Part shown: one piece after another, positions 39,977-47,154 of the stretch
How positions within the stretch are numbered: the first letter of the stretch is position 1
How the letters are laid out: every line of letters starts with the position of its first letter
Source of the DNA: Burkholderiaceae bacterium
GTDB lineage: Bacteria > Pseudomonadota > Gammaproteobacteria > Burkholderiales > Burkholderiaceae_D
Direction of reading: 5' to 3'
Assembly (NCBI GenBank): GCA_030158675.1
Contig: JAOASL010000040.1
Span: 199,249-263,248 of the forward strand
Length of the DNA stretch: 64,000 bases
Position numbers and translations under genes: made by a program
The notes under the pieces: model-generated
Database searches by the model: none
Told to the model about the DNA's origin: nothing
The model's input: only the letters and a program-made list of their open reading frames with translations

Positions 39977-40384
39977 TCAGACGCCGAGCGCCGCGATGCC
40001 GGCCTTGGCAATCTGCGCGTCTTCGTTCGATTTCACGCCCGATACGCCGACCGCGCCGACGCAGTCACCGCCCACCAGAATGGGCACGCCGCCTTCGAGC
40101 AGGCCGTCGATGTTCGGGGCCGACAGGAAAGAATAGCGACCGTTGTTGATCACATCCTCGTAGACCTTGGTTTCGCGCTGGCCGAGTGCCGCAGTACGCG
40201 CCTTCGACGGAGCGATCGACGCTGAAACCGGCGCTGCGCCGTCCAGACGCTGCAGCCACAGCGGATTGCCGCCGTCGTCGACGATTGCGATCGTCACCGC
40301 CCATTTGTTGGCCAAAGCTTCCGCTTCGGCGGCGGCGGCGATTTTCTTCACATCGTCGAGGGTAAGGGCCTGTTTCGAACGCAT
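39977..40384 (-). CDS. GlcG/HbpS-family protein
   Basis: A 135-residue single-domain protein of the GlcG/HbpS (DUF336) family. It starts LTLDDVKKIAAAAEAEALAN and has VTIAIVDDGGNPLWLQRLDG and GGVPILVGGDCVGAVGVSG. Members bind haem or small ligands, or occur in glycolate operons. No signal peptide or glc genes are here, so the role is open. The ATG at 40384 has an AGGAG site. It is divergent from the NlpC/P60 gene. Confidence 0.88.
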   Translation of the reverse strand: MRSKQALTLDDVKKIAAAAEAEALANKWAVTIAIVDDGGNPLWLQRLDGAAPVSASIAPSKARTAALGQRETKVYEDVINNGRYSFLSAPNIDGLLEGGVPILVGGDCVGAVGVSGVKSNEDAQIAKAGIAALGV

Positions 40385-40455
40385 GCTGTGCTCCTGTTAT
40401 CCTGAAAAAGGCTGGATTGTACGATAACTTTTTTACCTCGGTTTGTGCGGCGAAA

Positions 40456-40474
40456 TTGCTCAATTTTTGAGCAA
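40456..40474. promoter_or_regulatory. Inverted repeat in the divergent intergenic region
   Basis: TTGCTCA (40456-40462) and TGAGCAA (40468-40474), a perfect 7+7 palindrome with a 5-bp centre. It ends 7 bp before the -35 box of the NlpC/P60 gene, so it could be an operator. Confidence 0.4.
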
Positions 40475-40480
40475 GCCACT

Positions 40481-40509
40481 TTGACAAGCCTCCCCCGGTC
40501 GCGTAGATT
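40481..40509 (+). promoter_or_regulatory. Sigma-70 promoter of the NlpC/P60 gene
   Basis: A perfect -35 TTGACA (40481-40486), 17-bp spacer and -10 TAGATT (40504-40509), 33 bp before the start codon. Confidence 0.75.
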
Positions 40510-40541
40510 CGCGTCTTTTCGCCAATCCACAAGGGACTCGC

Positions 40542-41105
40542 TTGCCGTTCTGCGCCCGCCTATTCCGCTCTGTCCTGCAACGATGCTGCGTGCCCGCATT
40601 ACTGGTCGTCGCCCTCGTCGCTATGCCGGTCGCCTACGCCTTCGATGGCGAGGCGCCCCAGGAAATCGCGCCGCTGCTGTCGCGCATCAGCAGCTTCACC
40701 GACCGGGCGGCCAGCCTTGCCATAGAAGCCATGTCATTGGTGGGCATTCATTACAAGCTGGGCGGCACCTCACCGGAACACGGTCTGGACTGCAGCGGGC
40801 TGGTGCGTTACGTGTTTCGCGAAGCAAATGGCACCGAACTGCCCCGTACCTCGTCCGAGATCAGCCGGATCGGCGAAAAAATCGACAAAAAAGATCTGCA
40901 GCCGGGCGACCTGGTGTTCTTCAACACGCTCAGGCGCACCTTCTCGCACGTCGGCATCTACCTCGGCGACAACAAGTTCATCCATGCGCCTTCGTCCGGC
41001 GGCGCGGTACGCGTCGACAGTATGGATCTCGCTTACTGGAAAGCGCACTTCAACGGCGCGCGCCGGATCGCCGAGTCCGGGATTTACGAAAAACCGACAC
41101 GCTGA
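40542..41105 (+). CDS. NlpC/P60-family cell-wall endopeptidase
   Basis: A predicted exported peptidoglycan hydrolase that cleaves stem peptides (D-Glu-meso-DAP bonds). The 187-residue protein has a signal peptide ending near VAYA (residue 33), then a single NlpC/P60 domain. Catalytic Cys84 is in LDCSGLVRYVF and His136 in FSHVGIYLG; the third polar residue is His148 in FIHAPS. The start is TTG at 40542 with AAGGGA upstream. It lies downstream of a clear sigma-70 promoter. No cell-wall-binding domain is attached. Confidence 0.9.
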   Translation: MPFCARLFRSVLQRCCVPALLVVALVAMPVAYAFDGEAPQEIAPLLSRISSFTDRAASLAIEAMSLVGIHYKLGGTSPEHGLDCSGLVRYVFREANGTELPRTSSEISRIGEKIDKKDLQPGDLVFFNTLRRTFSHVGIYLGDNKFIHAPSSGGAVRVDSMDLAYWKAHFNGARRIAESGIYEKPTR

Positions 41106-41262
41106 GCTTAGCTTTCAGCGCAATGCCCTCCGGCCATCCCGGTATCTGTTTGAAAACGTAGCGAGCAATCCGACTCAGCTCCGGGAAGCGCAATCGTACA
41201 GGGCCTACGACGAGCCTCACAGAGTCTGAATCCGAGCGCTTGCAACGTTCTCACACAGATAC

Positions 41263-42213
41263 TCAGGGCTGCGTGCCGGCTTTCAGCTGGAGCTTGCGCC
41301 GGATCTCCGGCAATGCCGCCATCGCTGCCTTCTCGCCGGCCAGGATGGCCAGGTTCCTGCCCTGAAAATCTCCGCCTTTCATCGTTGCCAGCTCAGGTCG
41401 GATCACCACATCGGCCTGCTTCAGCTCGTACTGATTCAGGCTCTGCCCCATGATCGCAAAGGTCTGCAGCAGCACCTCGAAAGTGCTCGATGCCGGCTGC
41501 GCGTCAGGCTGCGCCGAAATGTTCACCGCAATCACAAATTCCGCGCCCATCTTGCGCGCGAAACTCACCGGCACCGGCGACACCAGACCGCCGTCGACAT
41601 AATCGACGTTACCGACACGAACCGGATGAAATACCCCCGGCACCGCTGACGAAGCGCGCACGGCGGCGCCGGTATTACCACGCCTGAACAGGATGGCCTG
41701 CCCGCTGTGCAGATCGGTCGCAACCGCGCCGAACGGCAGTTTCAATTTTTCTATCGGCTGACCATTGAGCGCGCGATTCACGTAATTCTGGATCGCCTCG
41801 CCTTTCAGCACGCCGGTCGACTGCGAGAAAAACGGCACCGCCCAATCCGAAATCGCCGCCTCGTCCATCTCGATTGCCATTTTCTGCAATGCATAAGCAT
41901 CGTTACCGGCCGCGTACAGCGCGCCGACCAGACTGCCGGCGCTGGTGCCAGCCACGAAGTCGGGCACGATGCCCTGCGCCTCAAGAACCTTAATCACGCC
42001 AATATGCGCGAAGCCACGCGCAGCGCCGCCGCCAAGCGCCAGCCCTATCCTGATGCGGCGCGGTACGACGGGAGAAGCATCCACCGGCGGTACTGCGCCA
42101 TCAGGCGTCGTGGCGACCGGCTTGCCCGGCGCCGATACAGGGGGCAGCGTCGAAGTTGTCTGGCAGGCGGACAGCAATGCTGACGTGAGCAGCAGGATAA
42201 GGAATTGGCGCAT
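41263..42213 (-). CDS. Patatin-like phospholipase, predicted lipoprotein
   Basis: A 316-residue RssA/patatin-type serine lipase. The signal peptide ends in a lipobox (LLSAC, Cys17). The oxyanion loop is GGGAARGFAHIG. The nucleophile is Ser91 in GTSAGS, and the catalytic Asp is in the DGG motif of VDYVDGGLVS, so the Ser-Asp dyad is intact. It probably acts on phospholipids or lysophospholipids at the envelope. It is convergent with the NlpC/P60 gene and lies 58 bp downstream of the CorA/ZntB-like gene. Confidence 0.9.
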   Translation of the reverse strand: MRQFLILLLTSALLSACQTTSTLPPVSAPGKPVATTPDGAVPPVDASPVVPRRIRIGLALGGGAARGFAHIGVIKVLEAQGIVPDFVAGTSAGSLVGALYAAGNDAYALQKMAIEMDEAAISDWAVPFFSQSTGVLKGEAIQNYVNRALNGQPIEKLKLPFGAVATDLHSGQAILFRRGNTGAAVRASSAVPGVFHPVRVGNVDYVDGGLVSPVPVSFARKMGAEFVIAVNISAQPDAQPASSTFEVLLQTFAIMGQSLNQYELKQADVVIRPELATMKGGDFQGRNLAILAGEKAAMAALPEIRRKLQLKAGTQP

Positions 42214-42271
42214 CAGGAGAATGAGAGCATCAGTGTCATCGGGAAAGCCGGCATTCTATCCGACCGGAATT

Positions 42272-43297
42272 TTATCCCCCACGCCTGCGTGTCAGCGCCC
42301 ACAGCGCCAGCGATGTGAACGCCACTACCAGCCCGACCACGACCCAGAACCCATGCTCGTGCTCGGCCAGCGGTATGCCGGCGACATTCATGCCAAACAG
42401 ACCGGCGATCAGGTTGACTGGCAGCGCGACCACCGTAAACACCGTCAATGTGTAAAGACTTCGGCTGCTGCGCTCGTTGATCATCGCGGCAATCTCTTCC
42501 TGTAGCAGCTTGATGCGCTCCTGCAGCGAGCCCATGTCGTTCAACACCGCGGAGAATTCTTCGCTTGACTCCCGTAGTTCCTGCAAGTCGGTGCCGGCAA
42601 TCCAAGCCGGCGGTCGCTGCAGCAGGCGGAACAGCGCAGCCGGCTCCGGCGCCATCAGCCGCTGCAACCGAACAAGCACGCGACGCAGGCTCCCGAGGTT
42701 GCCACGCTTCGAATCCAGCCGCCCGGCCAGCAGATCATCTTCGATCTTGTCGACCCGCTCGACCGCGTCACGCACGATACCGATGAGCACATCGGCCTGA
42801 TCGCGCAGCAAATGTGTCAGCAGCTCGACCGTCGAGCGGATCGGTGTGCCGTTCTGCACCGCCTGACGCAAGCGGTCGACCGATTTCAATGGCTTCCTGC
42901 GCGCACTAATTACCATGCCGGGCGTGACATAGACCCACAGCGTCGAGATCTCGGATGGCTCAAACGAGAAGCCGTGCAGTACATCGTTCATCACCGTCAG
43001 CAGGCCGTCATCAACCCGGTCGACCCGCGTAGAGCGCGAACCCTGTTGCAGCGACTCGAAAAACTCCGGCGGCAGGAACGCATGCGTGCGCAGCCACCGC
43101 TCGGTCGATGCCTGGCTGAGGTTGAAGTGCATCCAGAGCAGCGAACCATCGCTGCGCAACATCCTCTGGTGGACATCGATCTCGGCAACCAGCGCCTCAG
43201 CCTCCAACGGCACAGGCGCATGCGGCGCGCCGAGCCGGTAGGCCCAGACCAGGCCGGTCGGATCGACGCGGAATTCCTGCCAGGAGCGGTCTTTCAT
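42272..43297 (-). CDS. CorA/ZntB-family divalent metal transporter
   Basis: A 341-residue member of the CorA superfamily. A long, mostly helical cytoplasmic domain (1-280) is followed by two C-terminal membrane helices. The selectivity motif at the end of TM1 is FGMNVAGIP, matching GMN. The N-terminal domain (WMHFNLSQASTERWL) is closer to ZntB (zinc) than to Mg-transporting CorA, but the substrate is not settled. The ATG at 43297 is chosen over one 17 codons upstream because the conserved start is MKDRSWQEF. Confidence 0.85.
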   Translation of the reverse strand: MKDRSWQEFRVDPTGLVWAYRLGAPHAPVPLEAEALVAEIDVHQRMLRSDGSLLWMHFNLSQASTERWLRTHAFLPPEFFESLQQGSRSTRVDRVDDGLLTVMNDVLHGFSFEPSEISTLWVYVTPGMVISARRKPLKSVDRLRQAVQNGTPIRSTVELLTHLLRDQADVLIGIVRDAVERVDKIEDDLLAGRLDSKRGNLGSLRRVLVRLQRLMAPEPAALFRLLQRPPAWIAGTDLQELRESSEEFSAVLNDMGSLQERIKLLQEEIAAMINERSSRSLYTLTVFTVVALPVNLIAGLFGMNVAGIPLAEHEHGFWVVVGLVVAFTSLALWALTRRRGG

Positions 43298-43350
43298 AAA
43301 AAATTTTTGGGAAAATTGGGACAAATACCGCGCGGCCGGGCCGCGCAAAA

Positions 43351-43380
43351 GAAAAAAGCGCCCCGGACCGGGGCGCTTTT
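43351..43380 (-). terminator. Rho-independent terminator after the porin gene
   Basis: Arms AAAAGCGCCCC (43354-43364) and GGGGCGCTTTT (43370-43380) with a 5-nt loop; on the minus strand it is followed by a T run. It lies 22 bp after the porin stop. Confidence 0.9.
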
Positions 43381-43402
43381 AGGGACGAACTTGGGTAAAC
43401 GA

Positions 43403-44854
43403 TCAGAACGACAGCTGAGCGCGCAGCATGAGTGCGCGATCTTTGGTGATCTGAGCGCCCGCTGCACCGACGGCCTTGCCGTCGAAGTCGGTGGCCGTAT
43501 AGTTCAGCATGAAACGGGCGTAGTCGTTCACGAACCAGGTCAGGCCGGCGGTTGCCGCAGTGGCCTTGTTGGTCGTGCCGCTTGCCGCTTCGACATCCGA
43601 AGCATCGAAGGCGCTAAAACGCAGGCCGACCTGCCATGCACCCAGACCGCCTTTGGACAGCGAGAACGGCTGGTTCGGCTTGATCCAGCCGAAGGTGCCC
43701 GACGAATTGCTGTAGTTATGCTTTTCGCCGGTCAGGTTGTACACCACTTGCGCGTAGTAGCCATTGAACTTGTCAGTCTGGTTGGCGCCTTCGTACTTGT
43801 AGTTAAAGTATTCAGCCTGGACCTTCAGCGCTTCATATGCGATGGCCGCTTCGAGGCCCATGCGCTGGCGCGTCACCGGACCCGTCAATGCAGTCTTCGC
43901 CTTGAAGAAGCCCGGCATCGCGCGCGTTTCGTCTCGCTCGCTGCCGGGCGTCATGCCCTTCAGTTCGCCGTTGCTGTAAGCCAGACCGAGGTGGGTGACC
44001 AGCGCATCATTGCCGGCGAAAATCTTGGCCGCGTTGATCGTGCCGCGTGCGAGGAAATCAGGTTTGTCATAAGTCGCGTCGTTGTTGCCGCGGCCGGTCG
44101 ACATTGCCACCGCATAGCTTGCGCCAGCCACCGGGCTGCCAAACAACATCAGGCCGGTCTCTTTGCCCGGCACCAGTTCCTTGTCCGACTGACCGACCAG
44201 GCTGCGCTCCATGAAGTCGATGTTGTTCGAGCTGGTGAGCTGCTCGAGGCTGAACGGCATCTTGAATTTACCAAAGCGCACCGATGCGGCCGGATTCGCC
44301 GCATAGTCGACGTAAGCTACGTCGATCTCGGTCGCACCGGAGCTCATGCCGTTGCTCGACATGCCGTAGTTGCCGACGATCTCGTACTTCCAGTCTTTCA
44401 TGAACTGGCCCTTTACACCGAGGCGCGCACGGCGCACTTCGAGCGCGTTCTGCAACGGATCGACGCTGCTGCCACTGGCCGAGGTATGACCGTAGTTACG
44501 ATAATCCATGTGGATGCGACCGGTCAGCTGGATCGAGCTTTCGCCGTCAGCCGACTGGATGCCGATACCGTTCTTCATCACCTGGCCGGCTTCGGCGTTC
44601 TTCTGGATGAAAGAATTTGCCTTCGCCAGATCCTGGTCGACGCGCTTTTCCTTGAAGGCCTTGTTTTCTTCGGCATCGCGCGTCGTGTCGACGAATTCGT
44701 CGTAATCCTTCTGTGTAATCACGCCCTTCTTCAGCATCAGATCCAGCAGGGCCTTGTTATCGACTGCGAATGCCGGCGCCGACAACGATGCGCACACCGT
44801 TGCCACCGCGATGGCAACCCGCTTGGCTGCGATGATGTTCTTCGAGTTGTTCAT
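43403..44854 (-). CDS. Phosphate-selective porin O/P family (OprP/OprO-like)
   Basis: A 483-residue outer-membrane trimeric porin of the Porin_O_P type, in which OprP/OprO conduct phosphate or polyphosphate. The signal peptide ends SLSAPAFA. A short helical segment follows (LMLKKGVITQKDYDEF), then 16 amphipathic strands beginning SSIQLTGRIHMDYR, with EVRRARLGVKGQFMKDWKYE as family marker. The C terminus LRAQLSF ends in Phe. A weak PhoB-box-like site lies about 100 bp upstream. The neighbours ppx, phoX and pst fit a phosphate role, but selectivity is not proven by sequence. Confidence 0.9.
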   Translation of the reverse strand: MNNSKNIIAAKRVAIAVATVCASLSAPAFAVDNKALLDLMLKKGVITQKDYDEFVDTTRDAEENKAFKEKRVDQDLAKANSFIQKNAEAGQVMKNGIGIQSADGESSIQLTGRIHMDYRNYGHTSASGSSVDPLQNALEVRRARLGVKGQFMKDWKYEIVGNYGMSSNGMSSGATEIDVAYVDYAANPAASVRFGKFKMPFSLEQLTSSNNIDFMERSLVGQSDKELVPGKETGLMLFGSPVAGASYAVAMSTGRGNNDATYDKPDFLARGTINAAKIFAGNDALVTHLGLAYSNGELKGMTPGSERDETRAMPGFFKAKTALTGPVTRQRMGLEAAIAYEALKVQAEYFNYKYEGANQTDKFNGYYAQVVYNLTGEKHNYSNSSGTFGWIKPNQPFSLSKGGLGAWQVGLRFSAFDASDVEAASGTTNKATAATAGLTWFVNDYARFMLNYTATDFDGKAVGAAGAQITKDRALMLRAQLSF

Positions 44855-44937
44855 TTAATCTCTCCGGTTGTAGTTTCGGTCGCGATCAGGAAAATCTTTC
44901 CCATTCGTCGTGGTGCATTTTTCAATTACCGGAGCGG

Positions 44938-44971
44938 AGTATGTGATCGAAATTTTTCAACTTTGTGACAA
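44938..44971 (-). promoter_or_regulatory. Weak Pho-box-like site before the porin
   Basis: Minus strand: TTGTCAC (44971-44965), 4 bp, TTGAAAA (44960-44954), then exactly 10 bp and CATACT (44943-44938) as -10. The first half fits CTGTCAT at 5 of 7, the second at only 3 of 7. The geometry equals that of the stronger sites at pstS, pstC and phoX. Confidence 0.4.
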
Positions 44972-45102
44972 GACATAAACCGGTCGCCGATAATGCGGGT
45001 GCGCGTCAGAAAACAACAACTGATCGCATCGTCATTACCCGGTCACATTGGGGCAGGACGATAAAAGGTTTTTCACGCCCGGATACAGGAGAAATCACCC
45101 CC

Positions 45103-46560
45103 ATGTTCGCCGCCGTCGACCTCGGGTCAAACAGCTTTCGCCTGCACATCGGCACCTTCGATGGCGAGCGCATCCGCATCGTCAACAGCGCGCGCGAGCC
45201 GGTCATGCTAGGCGCCGGCCTAGACCGCCGCGGCAACCTGACGCCGCAGGCGATCGACACTGCACTGGCCTGCCTGACCCGCTTCGCCCGCATACTGAAA
45301 GCCACGCAACTGGCCGGCGTGCGGGTGGTCGCGACCAATACCGTCCGCATCGCCCGTAATGCGGCGAGCTTCCTGCCGCTGGCGGAAAAGGCCATCGGCC
45401 ATCCGATCGATGTCATCTCAGGTGAAGAAGAAGGCCGCCTGATTTATATGGGTGTGGCCTGCGCGCTCGACCAGCCCGGCGAGCGCCGACTGGTGATCGA
45501 CATCGGCGGAGGCTCGACCGAGCTGGTCCTCGGACACGGCAACGAGATCGAGGAAGTCGAGTCCTTCGGTATCGGCACCGCGACCATTGCGGCGAATTTT
45601 TTCAGTGGCGAACGCATCACCGCAGCGGCGTTCGATGCCGCGACGCTCGAAGCGCGCAGCCGCTTCGAGGACGGCATCGGCCCCTTCCATCCCAAACTAT
45701 GGGATGTCGTGTATGGTTCATCGGGCACAATGCGCACGCTGGCTGAGGTCATAGAAAAAAACGCGCTCGGCGACGGACAGCTGTCCGTCAAGGGATTGAA
45801 CGCGCTGAAAGACAGGCTGGTAGACATCGGCCGCAAGAGCCGCATTGATCTCGTCGGCGCGCGCGCCGAGCGCCTCAGCGTGATTCTCGGCGGCCTGCCG
45901 GTGCTACTCGGGCTGGCGCAGGAAGCCGGGCTGAAGTCACTGCAGCCCATCGATGCCGGGCTGCGGATGGGTGTGCTGTGGGACCTGCACATGCGCGAGC
46001 GCAAACGCGACCGCAGGCAGGCATCCGTGCGGCACTTCATGCAGCGTTTCGACGTGGATGCCACGCGCGCGACGCAGGCGGCAACGAACGCGATCGCGCT
46101 CTACCGGCAACTGGCCGGCGACAACGGCCCGCAGGAACGCATGCTCGGCTGGGCCGGGCAGCTGCACGAGGTCGGCATGATGGTGTCGCACACCGGCTTT
46201 CACAAGCATGGCGCCTACCTCGCATTGAACGCCGACCTGCCCGGCTTCACCACACACGAACAGCACCTGCTGTCGGTGCTGCTGCTCGCGCAGAAAGGCA
46301 ACCTGCGCAAGGTCGGCGATGCACTCGCCGACCCGGAAGTGGCCCGGGCCATCCTGGCGCTGCGGCTTGGCATACTTTTCATGCACGCGCGCGTCGATCC
46401 GGAAGTCGAGTCCGTGCGACTGCAGATGCGCTCGCGCATCGATCTGGCCGTCGGCACGCAGACGCTGTCCACCCACCCCACGCTGGCCTACTGGATCGCA
46501 AAGGAAAGCGCTGCCTGGGAGGAGGCCGGCCGCCAGTTCATGGTGCGCGGCGCCGGCTGA
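45103..46560 (+). CDS. ppx: Exopolyphosphatase / Ppx-GppA phosphatase
   Basis: Removes terminal phosphate from polyphosphate, or hydrolyses pppGpp. The 485-residue protein has an actin-like ATPase-fold N-terminal domain with AAVDLGSNSFRLHIG and VIDIGGGSTELVLG. The catalytic Glu lies in ISGEEEGRLIYMGV. The C-terminal HD-like helical region follows (HEVGMMVSHTGFHKHGAYL). The ATG at 45103 with AGGAG is used because the family starts MFAAVDLGSNSF. It is divergent from the porin. Its last codons and 7 following bases form one copy of a 20-bp direct repeat. Confidence 0.93.
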   Translation: MFAAVDLGSNSFRLHIGTFDGERIRIVNSAREPVMLGAGLDRRGNLTPQAIDTALACLTRFARILKATQLAGVRVVATNTVRIARNAASFLPLAEKAIGHPIDVISGEEEGRLIYMGVACALDQPGERRLVIDIGGGSTELVLGHGNEIEEVESFGIGTATIAANFFSGERITAAAFDAATLEARSRFEDGIGPFHPKLWDVVYGSSGTMRTLAEVIEKNALGDGQLSVKGLNALKDRLVDIGRKSRIDLVGARAERLSVILGGLPVLLGLAQEAGLKSLQPIDAGLRMGVLWDLHMRERKRDRRQASVRHFMQRFDVDATRATQAATNAIALYRQLAGDNGPQERMLGWAGQLHEVGMMVSHTGFHKHGAYLALNADLPGFTTHEQHLLSVLLLAQKGNLRKVGDALADPEVARAILALRLGILFMHARVDPEVESVRLQMRSRIDLAVGTQTLSTHPTLAYWIAKESAAWEEAGRQFMVRGAG

Positions 46561-46567
46561 TCGCTAC
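46548..46567 (+). repeat. 20-bp direct repeat, left copy
   Basis: The 20 bases covering the last codons and stop of ppx are identical to 49290-49309, which cover the last codons and stop of phoX. Flanking bases differ on both sides. Confidence 0.9.
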
Positions 46568-46593
46568 GTTCGCGCCGTTACGGGCATCCCGGC

Positions 46594-46622
46594 TTGAATG
46601 TGACATAAAAACGATTTATATT
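46594..46622 (+). promoter_or_regulatory. Sigma-70 promoter of the H1-like gene
   Basis: TTGAAT (46594-46599), 17 bp, TATATT (46617-46622) in an A+T-rich stretch, 31 bp before the ATG. Confidence 0.65.
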
Positions 46623-46653
46623 ATTTATACATTTAATTTCAACGGAGCCCGTC

Positions 46654-47037
46654 ATGACGAAACAAGCAAACGCCGCAAAGAAAACATCCACTGCCCGACC
46701 CACCGAACCGGTCGCAGCGAAGAAAACTGTCAGGAAGTCGGCCGGCACGCCGGCGACCAAGGCCGTGAAATCCGCCAATCCCGCTCCGGCACCGAAGGCC
46801 ACCGCCGAAAAGCAGAAGAAACCGAAACTCGTTCGCGACAGTTTCACGATGCCCGAGAACGAGTACGCATTGATTACCCAGGTGAAAAAAGCCTGCGTCA
46901 GCGCCGGCTTCGAGATCAAGAAGAGCGAACTGCTACGCATCGGCATCACGCTGCTGGCAGCGATGGATCCGAAGAAGCTGCAGACCGCGCAGCAGGCGCT
47001 GACGCCGCTGAAGACGGGTCGTCCGAAAAAGAAGTAA
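46654..47037 (+). CDS. H1-like Lys/Ala-rich protein with a ribbon-helix-helix-like C terminus
   Basis: A 127-residue very basic protein of unknown function. Residues 1-58 are Lys/Ala/Pro/Thr-rich with AAKK-type repeats, like bacterial histone H1-like tails. Residues 59-105 (KLVRDSFTMPENEYALITQV, then ELLRIGITLLAAM) look like a small ribbon-helix-helix fold, with a strand, helix and helix pattern. The end is basic again (GRPKKK). It is probably DNA-binding. It has its own sigma-70 promoter. It lies between ppx and phoX inside the segment bounded by the 20-bp repeats. Family name unknown. Confidence 0.7.
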   Translation: MTKQANAAKKTSTARPTEPVAAKKTVRKSAGTPATKAVKSANPAPAPKATAEKQKKPKLVRDSFTMPENEYALITQVKKACVSAGFEIKKSELLRIGITLLAAMDPKKLQTAQQALTPLKTGRPKKK

Positions 47038-47077
47038 GCGCCCGTTCCGTCGGGCCGTCGGGTGCCGGCCCGGCCTT

Positions 47078-47111
47078 GGGTCATCAAGCTTTCATCGAAA
47101 CCTGCTCTGAT
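47078..47111 (+). promoter_or_regulatory. Pho box and -10 of phoX
   Basis: GGGTCAT (47078-47084), CAAG, CTTTCAT (47089-47095): 11 of 14 positions match two CTGTCAT units. After 10 bp comes TCTGAT (47106-47111, 4 of 6 to TATAAT). The leader to the phoX ATG is about 37 nt. Confidence 0.6.
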
Positions 47112-47154
47112 GGGGGTCTGTCCCTGATCACCCACTGTCCCGGAGAGCCGATTC

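Noticed and set aside
42812-44968. A 718-codon open frame on the plus strand antisense to the porin and CorA/ZntB-like genes
   Set aside because: It mirrors two clearly real genes on the minus strand. The translation is rich in Arg/His with no domain pattern, as expected of a shadow frame in high-G+C DNA.
44938-45102. A Pho box driving ppx on the plus strand
   Set aside because: Reading the same region on the plus strand gives no CTGTCAT-like pair at 11-bp spacing; only the minus-strand site for the porin is plausible.
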